Part shown: positions 1 through 4,335 of the stretch, piece by piece
How positions within the stretch are numbered: the stretch's first letter is position 1
Layout: each line of letters begins with the position of its first letter
Assembly (NCBI GenBank): GCA_900551635.1
Contig: URWQ01000109.1
Location: 1 to 5,775 of the forward strand
Length of the DNA: 5,775 nt
Direction: 5' to 3'
Origin: an uncultured Collinsella sp.
GTDB lineage: Bacteria > Actinomycetota > Coriobacteriia > Coriobacteriales > Coriobacteriaceae
The notes under the pieces: model-generated
Told to the model about the DNA's origin: nothing
What the model saw: the letters and a program-made list of their open reading frames with translations, nothing else
Database searches by the model: none
Translations under genes and position numbers: made by a program

Positions 1-824
1 CTGCCGCGCCTCAGGCTCCCTACGATGCAGGCGCCGCCGTGCAGGGCTTTTTGACCGGCTACCAGACCATGGACCTGCTCGCGTCGCTCGCCTTTGGCAT
101 TATCATCGCCGAGACCATCCACGAGCTGGGCGTTACCGATGACAAGCGCGTGGCCTTTGAGATTTCGCGTTCCGGTGTGATCGCCGGCGTGCTCATGGCC
201 GTCATCTACTGCGGCCTGGCGCTTGCCGGCACGCAGCTCAGCACCGTGATGCCCGATGCCACCAACGGTGCTGCCATTCTCGCCCGTTCTGCCTCCATGC
301 ACTTTGGCCTTGTCGGCACGGTCGTGGTCTTTGCGATCTTTTTCCTCGCCTGCATGAACGTGTGCATCGGCCTCATCAGCTGTTGCTCGCGTTACTTCTG
401 CGAGACGTATGTGGTCGAAGGGGGAGCGGAGGCCTCCGAGGAGGCCATGCGCCGTCCCTTTGCGGTTCTCGCCTTTGTGTTCGCAGCGTTTTCGTGCGTG
501 CTCTCCAACGTGGGTCTCGACGTGATCCTCATGTTCTCGGTGCCCATGCTCAACGCCTTGTACCCCGTCGCCATTGTGCTGGTGCTTATGGGTCTGGTGC
601 ATGGTTTTTGCGACGCGCATCCGCAGGTGTGGGTTTGGGTCGGCGGCGTCGTCGCGGTGCAGAGCGTGATCACTTCGGTCCGCGATGCGTTCTTTGCGGG
701 CGCGTGGCTGCCATTCGATGCGTTGCCGCTGGCAGATATCGGTGCTGCGTGGGCACCGGTTGCTGTGGCGGCGTTTGTGATCGGTCTGGTTCATAGCCAG
801 TTTGTTGCACATTCGAGGAGCTAG
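1..824 (+). CDS. brnQ: Branched-chain amino acid:cation symporter BrnQ (LIVCS family), 3' part
   Basis: This is the C-terminal part of an inner-membrane carrier that imports leucine, isoleucine and valine with a cation. The frame is open from base 3 and there is no start in the window, so the N-terminal part lies upstream; the GTG at 39 is internal. About 273 codons are present of a family that is usually 430-450 residues. The family signature is seen near the left edge (GFLTGYQTMDLLASLAFG), followed by about seven hydrophobic segments, including FAIFFLACMNVCIGLI and a segment around SVPMLNALYPVAIVLVLMG. The protein ends in a short polar tail and a TAG stop. The downstream tRNA promoter begins only 11 bases after the stop. 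Family assignment is confident; substrate preference is from family knowledge. Confidence 0.9.
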   Translation, partial: AAPQAPYDAGAAVQGFLTGYQTMDLLASLAFGIIIAETIHELGVTDDKRVAFEISRSGVIAGVLMAVIYCGLALAGTQLSTVMPDATNGAAILARSASMHFGLVGTVVVFAIFFLACMNVCIGLISCCSRYFCETYVVEGGAEASEEAMRRPFAVLAFVFAAFSCVLSNVGLDVILMFSVPMLNALYPVAIVLVLMGLVHGFCDAHPQVWVWVGGVVAVQSVITSVRDAFFAGAWLPFDALPLADIGAAWAPVAVAAFVIGLVHSQFVAHSRS

Positions 825-835
825 GGTTTCTGCGC

Positions 836-864
836 TTGCACAGGCGGGGAGTCTCCCCTATAAT
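836..864 (+). promoter_or_regulatory. Sigma70-type promoter of the tRNA-Pro/tRNA-Gly unit
   Basis: A -35 element TTGCAC (836-841) and a perfect -10 TATAAT (859-864) are separated by exactly 17 bases. The first tRNA starts 51 bases after the -10, so a short 5' leader would be processed off. The spacer itself contains a perfect small palindrome, GGGGA-gtc-TCCCC (846-858). Promoter geometry is seen directly; activity is inferred. Confidence 0.8.
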
Positions 865-915
865 TTCCTTCGCTTTGGGACACGCAAGGTTTAGACCTTA
901 GCTGCTCAACACCTT

Positions 916-992
916 CGGGACGTGGCGCAGTTTGGTAGCGCGCCTGCTTTGGGAGCAGGATGTCGCAGGTTCAAATCCTGTCGTCCCGACCA
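916..992 (+). tRNA. tRNA-Pro (anticodon UGG)
   Basis: A full cloverleaf can be folded. Acceptor CGGGACG (916-922) pairs with CGTCCCG (982-988), with discriminator A and a genomically encoded CCA (990-992). The anticodon stem CCTGC/GCAGG (943-947/955-959) encloses anticodon TGG at 950-952. The T-arm contains GGTTCAAATCC. The length is 77 nt. It is the first gene of a two-tRNA transcript, with a 6-nt spacer to the following tRNA-Gly. Confidence 0.97.
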
Positions 993-998
993 TATCTT

Positions 999-1072
999 GC
1001 GGGCGTAGTTCAATGGTAGAACCCCAGCCTTCCAAGCTGATGACGCGGGTTCGATTCCCGTCGCCCGCTCCA
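999..1072 (+). tRNA. tRNA-Gly (anticodon UCC)
   Basis: Acceptor GCGGGCG (999-1005) pairs with CGCCCGC (1062-1068); the discriminator is T and CCA is encoded at 1070-1072. The anticodon TCC lies at 1031-1033 in the loop CTTCCAA, and the T-arm reads GGGTTCGATTCCC. The length is 74 nt. The anticodon arm resembles that of E. coli tRNA-Gly(UCC). It is co-transcribed with the preceding tRNA-Pro and followed 13 bases later by a terminator hairpin. Confidence 0.97.
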
Positions 1073-1085
1073 TAGGATAGTTTTA

Positions 1086-1120
1086 ACGGCTTTGGCTTCA
1101 TTTGGCGCCAGAGTCGTTTT
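1086..1120 (+). terminator. Intrinsic terminator of the tRNA unit
   Basis: ACGGCTTTGGC (1086-1096) pairs with GCCAGAGTCGT (1107-1117) over 11 bp with two G-U wobbles and a 10-nt loop. It is followed by a short T run (1117-1120). Position and structure fit a Rho-independent terminator, although the T run is short. Confidence 0.75.
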
Positions 1121-1154
1121 CATATACATGCCGGGGACCCCACATCCCCTCCTA

Positions 1155-1221
1155 AGTTGCGGTGAAATACGGACTGTTTTTCGGCTTTTATGGCCCATGT
1201 AGTCCGTATTTCACCGCAACT
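1155..1221. repeat. Long hairpin, left copy (21-bp perfect stem)
   Basis: The arms at 1155-1175 and 1201-1221 are perfect reverse complements over 21 bp around the core GTTGCGGTGAAATACGG. They are separated by a 25-nt loop. No T tract follows either arm, so it is not a standard intrinsic terminator. The same stem recurs at 2438-2507 on the other side of the AbiEi-like gene. Confidence 0.95.
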
Positions 1222-1311
1222 AATTGTAAGGGTGGATTTTGATGCCGTTGGGAGGGTCGTAGCGACCGTCTACCGAGAGTGGAAATATTTTTTGAAGCTC
1301 TGACCTGCGAC

Positions 1312-1335
1312 GTCAAGCTTTTGGTCAGCTTTTGG
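1312..1335 (+). repeat. Tandem direct repeat upstream of the AbiEi-like gene
   Basis: GTCAAGCTTTTG (1312-1323) is followed directly by GTCAGCTTTTGG (1324-1335). The shared AGCTTTTGG copies start 11 bases apart, about one helical turn. It lies about 60 bases before the likely start codon and overlaps the possible -35 region, which would suit a regulator binding two half-sites on one face of the helix. The repeat is seen; the role is inferred. Confidence 0.5.
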
Positions 1336-1349
1336 CAAGGTATTTAAAT
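1321..1349 (+). promoter_or_regulatory. Possible promoter of the AbiEi-like gene
   Basis: A weak -35 TTGGTC (1321-1326) and an AT-rich -10 TTAAAT (1344-1349), spacer 17, are the best pair I can find upstream of the gene. An alternative -10 is TATTTA (1341-1346). The match is modest, and the pair overlaps the tandem direct repeat. Confidence 0.3.
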
Positions 1350-1394
1350 GCCGTTCTGCGATAGCGTAAAGGCGTTCACTCGTTCTTGATTGTT

Positions 1395-2405
1395 ATGGTG
1401 CGGGTCATGTCCAATAAAGCTAAACATTTTCCGAAGTCATATGCCAAGATGCTGTTTTCCGCTCTCGGGATTCATCATGACGAGCAGCTATTGATAACGA
1501 CTGATCCTTGGGATGAGCGGCGCGCGCGTGAGCTTATGCAGGAAGAGCTTTTAATTCGACTCTATAACCATGTGTACGCCGATCCTGTTTATTGGAGCCA
1601 CCTTGACGTGGAAGCCCGCATTTTCCAGCTTGCATCTGCTATTGCGGCCGTCGAACCGGATGCCATTTTCTGCGGTTCAACGGCGGCATTGCTGTACGGT
1701 ATCGGCTCTGCTTACTCGCTGCTTAATGCCGTTCAGATGTTGTTGCCGAGATCTACCAGGCGCGATACATATGAGTTCGTTGAGTATCGTCGATGGCGCC
1801 CAGGTGAGTTATGGCGGCTCGGCCCGTTTACGCTGACGGACCCCTATCGGACGGTGGTCGATATTGCCCGCGCGAGTGCATTTCGGTATGCGCTTGGCTA
1901 CGCCGATGGATTGGCTCGTGAGTATGATGTCGACCGCGAGGAGCTGCGTGCGTATGCACAGGCCAATTGTCGCGGTTTGCATGGCATCGCCCGTGCGTTT
2001 GGCGTGTTCGAGCATATGGACGGGAGGTCGGATAACGGGGGAGAGTCCGAGGCGCGAGCGGCAATGATCCTTGCTGGAGTCGTTGCGCCTGAGCTTCAGG
2101 TTGAGATTGCTCGACCAGGAAATGCCGGCTATTATCTGGCAGATTATGGTTGGCGGATGCCAGATGGGTCATGGATGTTGGCAGAGCTTCATGGTTTGGG
2201 TAAGTTTGAGGACGAAACTCAAAAAGATTTGGAACATGCTGCGGCAAAAACCTATCGAGCCGCCTTATTGCGCGATGCGAACTTACGTGCCATGGGTCAT
2301 AACGTCATTCATTTCAAGCTATCGGACACATATGATGTCGAAGAGTTTGGCGCTATGATGCGCGGCTACGGTATCCCAACTACAAAGCCTTTTGCGGATT
2401 CCTGA
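1395..2405 (+). CDS. AbiEi-like protein with DUF559/Vsr-type C-terminal region
   Basis: The N-terminal half resembles AbiEi-family (type IV) antitoxin-like proteins. It has a helical start, the segment LIRLYNHVYADPVYW, then IFCGSTAALLYGIGS, which matches the 'SAA-x-L-x-G-L' pattern of that family. The C-terminal third (residues ~215-310) has the layout of a DUF559/Vsr-like PD-(D/E)XK fold: ESE at 217-219, D250 in LADYGW, E264 in AELHG, K270, and a late GHNVIHF strand. The start is uncertain: TTG 1386, ATG 1395 and ATG 1407 are all in frame and none has a good Shine-Dalgarno. I use 1395 (336 residues). No AbiEii partner lies nearby, so it is an orphan. Related proteins sometimes carry odd automatic names, so function is unproven; phage defence or DNA modification is only a guess. 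Hairpin repeats bracket the gene on both sides. Confidence 0.75.
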   Translation: MVRVMSNKAKHFPKSYAKMLFSALGIHHDEQLLITTDPWDERRARELMQEELLIRLYNHVYADPVYWSHLDVEARIFQLASAIAAVEPDAIFCGSTAALLYGIGSAYSLLNAVQMLLPRSTRRDTYEFVEYRRWRPGELWRLGPFTLTDPYRTVVDIARASAFRYALGYADGLAREYDVDREELRAYAQANCRGLHGIARAFGVFEHMDGRSDNGGESEARAAMILAGVVAPELQVEIARPGNAGYYLADYGWRMPDGSWMLAELHGLGKFEDETQKDLEHAAAKTYRAALLRDANLRAMGHNVIHFKLSDTYDVEEFGAMMRGYGIPTTKPFADS

Positions 2406-2437
2406 TAGCAGAGACAACCGACTCCGCCGCCCAACAA

Positions 2438-2507
2438 TAAGTTGCGGTGAAATACGGACTAAAGGCTACTCAGAGACATAAAACAGTCCGTATTTCACCG
2501 CAACTTA
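2438..2507. repeat. Long hairpin, right copy (23-bp perfect stem)
   Basis: The arms at 2438-2460 and 2485-2507 are perfect reverse complements over 23 bp, with a 24-nt loop. The stem is the same as in the left copy with two further base pairs. It lies between two converging genes, 32 bases after the AbiEi-like stop and 13 bases from the PIN gene stop. It could stabilise or separate both transcripts, but no T run follows on either strand. Confidence 0.95.
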
Positions 2508-2520
2508 GGAGGGGATGGGG

Positions 2521-2997
2521 TTAGCTGCGGGGTTGGTGGCGGAGTTTGTCGATGGTGGAGTCAGTGCTTCGGCTGTGGGCTTCGGCGGCGCGGTCGCGAG
2601 CGTCGGCTGCGGTTTGGCGCTTGCGACGGTAATCGATCATGCCTTGGATGATGGGCTTGCCAAAGCTCACGACATCATCGTTGTAGATGGCGGTTCGGGC
2701 TGCGAGGAGGCAGTCGGTAAAGTCCATATGGGTCTTGCCAAAGAGTTTGACGGCAAGGGCGACAACGGTGGGCTCGTCGACCATGACGTCATCGAGCAGC
2801 CTTTTCAAGGCCGCGGCAATTTCAACGCGGGGAACCTTATAGACGTCGCGCAGCGTAACCACGACGCGCGTGATGATTTCGGGGTAGACGCGAGCAGTGC
2901 GTGTGGCGATGACCTTGGAGGCGCGCGGTGACAGAACTTCGTCGTCGTCAAGCAGGTAGCGTAGGATGACGGTCTCGTCGATGATGGTGCTACTCAT
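2521..2997 (-). CDS. PIN-domain (VapC-like) putative toxin
   Basis: The 158-residue protein reads like a VapC-type PIN ribonuclease. It has the N-terminal IDETVILRYLLDDDEVLSP, a central helical part (VYKVPRVEIAAALKRLL), then MDFTDCLLAAR and VVSFGKPI. D7 and D92/D95 match conserved metal-binding acids. In my alignment by eye the usual glutamate falls on R44, the Asn of 'DTNV' is T9, and the Asp of the final 'TFD' motif is G113, so catalysis may be weak or lost. Residues ~122-158 form a charged tail beyond the usual PIN length, ending just before the right repeat. The start codon overlaps the antitoxin gene by 8 bases, a sign of translational coupling. Family is fairly sure; active toxicity is not. 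Confidence 0.8.
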   Translation of the reverse strand: MSSTIIDETVILRYLLDDDEVLSPRASKVIATRTARVYPEIITRVVVTLRDVYKVPRVEIAAALKRLLDDVMVDEPTVVALAVKLFGKTHMDFTDCLLAARTAIYNDDVVSFGKPIIQGMIDYRRKRQTAADARDRAAEAHSRSTDSTIDKLRHQPRS

Positions 2998-3313
2998 GGA
3001 TATCTACTTCCTCGGGACCCAAAATCGAATCGTCGCTTTCTGTAGCAAGGTACTCAATCCAGGCATTGCGCTCCTCGGAGCGGCGATTGGGGTCTCCATT
3101 TGCTTTGAGCGATCCATAGGCGGCGGTGCCGTCCTTTGAGCGCACGGCGACCGGCTGAAAGGGAAGCTTGCGCATCAAAATGCTCTGCGCGACAAAAAGG
3201 CGAACGGCCTCGGCAAGCGATGTGCCCATGGCGTCGTAGAGATGCTCGGCATGCTGTTTGTCCTCTTCGCGAATGCGCATCTGCAGGATGGCTCTTTTTT
3301 GCGTCGATGACAT
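2990..3313 (-). CDS. RelB/DinJ-type ribbon-helix-helix antitoxin
   Basis: This protein of 107 residues should neutralise the downstream PIN protein and repress its own operon. Residues ~7-50 show the RelB/DinJ pattern: a strand ILQMRIREED, a helix EHLYDAMG, then TSLAEAVRLFVAQSILMRKLPF. The acidic C-terminal region (ESDDSILGPEEVDIHE) suits a toxin-binding tail. I chose ATG 3313 over GTG 3316 because the strong Shine-Dalgarno AGGGAGGG (3319-3326) sits 5 bases from the ATG but only 2 from the GTG. The stop codon lies inside the start of the toxin gene. DinJ-like antitoxins classically pair with YafQ/RelE toxins, so the PIN partner is a less usual combination. Confidence 0.85.
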   Translation of the reverse strand: MSSTQKRAILQMRIREEDKQHAEHLYDAMGTSLAEAVRLFVAQSILMRKLPFQPVAVRSKDGTAAYGSLKANGDPNRRSEERNAWIEYLATESDDSILGPEEVDIHE

Positions 3314-3356
3314 CACTGCCCTCCCTTAGCTAGCGTGCAATATAGTCGGTCAAATG

Positions 3357-3368
3357 CGGTATATACCG
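3357..3368. promoter_or_regulatory. Perfect 12-bp palindrome, candidate antitoxin operator
   Basis: CGGTATATACCG is perfectly self-complementary. It lies 43 bases upstream of the antitoxin start, just downstream of the predicted transcription start. RHH antitoxins of this type bind short palindromes in their own promoter region, so autoregulation is the natural reading. Binding is inferred. Confidence 0.55.
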
Positions 3369-3380
3369 ACATCTTAGAAT

Positions 3381-3408
3381 CTTATAACCATTACTTTATT
3401 TCAGTCAA
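3381..3408 (-). promoter_or_regulatory. Promoter of the toxin-antitoxin operon
   Basis: On the minus strand TTGACT (3403-3408, 5 of 6 to consensus) and TATAAG (3381-3386, 5 of 6) are 16 bases apart. Transcription would start near 3374, placing the palindrome at 3357-3368 in the early transcribed region. A second possible -10, TATATT (3339-3344), has only a weak -35. Confidence 0.6.
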
Positions 3409-3616
3409 GTAAATAATCATTAATACGAATACAAACGTAGTACATCCAAAATGAGAGCGCGTAAAAATCTCAGAGGTGTACGCATGTAATACACTCACCT
3501 TTATAGCTTCTAGAGAATAATTCCAACCTGCCAAAACCCCTGCAATACACCCGTATTGCAGGGCCTATGCTCAAGTTTGCCACCTGCAACTGCGTATATT
3601 TAGCCTGTATATCGTT
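3409..3616. other. AT-rich intergenic region between divergent operons
   Basis: No gene is supported here. The region is clearly more AT-rich than its surroundings, mostly from 3370 to 3535. It holds a weak interrupted inverted repeat, GTGTA/TACAC (3476-3480/3490-3494), and the strong hairpin at 3538-3563. A promoter for the formate module should lie here, but I found no convincing -35/-10 pair: TTGCCA at 3577 with TATATT at 3595 has only a 12-base spacer. Confidence 0.6.
3538..3563. repeat. Perfect 11-bp stem-loop upstream of the formate module
   Basis: CCCTGCAATAC (3538-3548) and GTATTGCAGGG (3553-3563) pair perfectly around the 4-base loop ACCC. No T run follows on the plus strand; on the minus strand it is followed by GTTTTGG, so a weak minus-strand terminator is possible. 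It could instead be a protein-binding palindrome or a leader structure for the genes downstream. Confidence 0.75.
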
Positions 3617-3742
3617 GGAGGAACTCTATCGATGCGCCTGTTTCGCCGCATGCGCTTCGATACGCCGATGCTGGACCACGGGCGGTCCGGGGCAACGTCG
3701 ACAGGGTCTCTCCGGCATGGGATTCAGGAGGGAGTGAACAAC
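3617..3742 (+). promoter_or_regulatory. Leader with second ribosome binding site before the ferredoxin-like gene
   Basis: GGAGGA (3617-3622) lies 9 bases before an ATG at 3632, which is in frame with the downstream gene and would add 37 residues. That extension is not hydrophobic, is not a Tat signal, and switches to GGG and CGG codons that are rare downstream. A 7-bp hairpin (3671-3677/3684-3690, with one G-U pair) lies within it. It may be an untranslated structured leader rather than coding sequence. No riboswitch class could be assigned. Confidence 0.4.
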
Positions 3743-4261
3743 ATGGGCAATAAACGAGTCGTGGCTGATTCTTCACGCTGCATTGGGTGCCAAACCTGTA
3801 TGGCGGCGTGCATCGAGGCACACGATATTCCCGGCAACATCGCCGCACCTCGCTTGCGCGTAACGCGCACCTACGAGATCTCCGCGCCGGTGGCATGTCA
3901 CCACTGCGAGGATGCTCCGTGCGCGAAGGCCTGTCCTACGGGCGCCTTGTTCTTTGATCCAAAGAACCATCGCATCGGCGTCAACGAGGACAACTGCATC
4001 GGCTGCAAGAGCTGCGTCATGGCATGCCCCTTTGGCGCCGTGAGCGTGGCGACCACGCAGGTCCCCGTCTTGATGGGCGACGTGCGCGTGGGTTCGCAGA
4101 CTAAGAGCTTCGTGCTCAAGTGCGACCTGTGCGTGGACCGTCCCGGCGGTCCGGCGTGTGCCGAGGCGTGTCCGACCAAGGGCCTCACCCTGGTAGACGA
4201 GGAGCGTCTGGCAGAACTGACTGCCGAGCGTGCCCGCGCCACCATCGAAAACGAGGCGTAA
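3743..4261 (+). CDS. hydN: HydN/HycB-like ferredoxin-type protein with four [4Fe-4S] clusters
   Basis: This is an electron-transfer subunit that would accept electrons from formate dehydrogenase, in the cytoplasm or on the inner face of the membrane. The 172 residues match the length and layout of E. coli HydN. Sixteen cysteines form four clusters: C13-16-19-23, C52-55-60-64, C85-88-91-95 and C127-130-139-143. Typical motifs are CIGCQTCMAAC, CEDAPCAKACP and CIGCKSCVMACPFGA. I chose ATG 3743, with Shine-Dalgarno AGGAGGG 10 bases upstream, because it gives the family-length N-terminus (NKRVVADSSRC); ATG 3632 remains possible. The fdhF gene follows after 74 bases, so the two are probably one operon. 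HycB or another formate-dehydrogenase beta subunit is the main alternative name. Confidence 0.85.
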   Translation: MGNKRVVADSSRCIGCQTCMAACIEAHDIPGNIAAPRLRVTRTYEISAPVACHHCEDAPCAKACPTGALFFDPKNHRIGVNEDNCIGCKSCVMACPFGAVSVATTQVPVLMGDVRVGSQTKSFVLKCDLCVDRPGGPACAEACPTKGLTLVDEERLAELTAERARATIENEA

Positions 4262-4296
4262 GCGTCGAGCGACAGGCCCAATGATTGTCAAATAAG

Positions 4297-4312
4297 TACC
4301 GAGTATTCGGTA
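4297..4312 (+). repeat. Small stem-loop between the ferredoxin-like gene and fdhF
   Basis: TACCGA (4297-4302) and TCGGTA (4307-4312) pair perfectly around GTAT, just before the fdhF ribosome binding site AAGGAGGG (4324-4331). It has no T tract. It could mark an mRNA processing or stability point that sets the ratio of the two subunits; the role is a guess. Confidence 0.4.
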
Positions 4313-4335
4313 GCAGAGAAAGGAAGGAGGGTGTC

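Larger units (their letters stand above)
1143..2517. mobile_element. Candidate inverted-repeat-bounded cassette carrying an AbiEi-like gene
   Basis: The 38 bases at 1143-1180 are identical to the reverse complement of 2480-2517, so the segment has long terminal inverted repeats in the style of a small mobile element. A loose extension (CCCC at 1138-1141 against GGGG at 2517-2520) is possible with a 2-base gap. Each terminus is also internally palindromic (see the two hairpins). No transposase or recombinase is encoded, and I found no target-site duplication outside the repeats. It sits between a tRNA terminator and a toxin-antitoxin operon. It could equally be a gene flanked by two copies of a dispersed palindromic repeat. 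Mobility is inference. Confidence 0.4.

Noticed and set aside
362..796. Plus-strand arginine-rich frame inside brnQ.
   Set aside because: It is an out-of-frame shadow of the clear membrane transporter gene.
898..1101. Minus-strand open frame containing GDGNRTRVISLEGW and GTTGFEPATSC-type segments.
   Set aside because: It is antisense to the two tRNA genes; such tRNA-antisense translations are a familiar false protein in databases.
1155..2507. The two hairpin repeats as a CRISPR array or as simple terminators.
   Set aside because: There are only two copies over 1.2 kb apart in a gene-flanking layout, with no regular spacers, and no T tract follows the stems.
2515..2931. Plus-strand frame starting at ATG 2515 after AGGAGGGG, which looks like a start signal.
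   Set aside because: It is antisense to the PIN gene, the spacing to the ATG is too short, and the purine run is part of the inverted repeat.
3773..4291. Minus-strand open frames opposite the HydN-like gene.
   Set aside because: They are histidine- and alanine-rich shadows of the cysteine-motif gene, with no start signals or family features.
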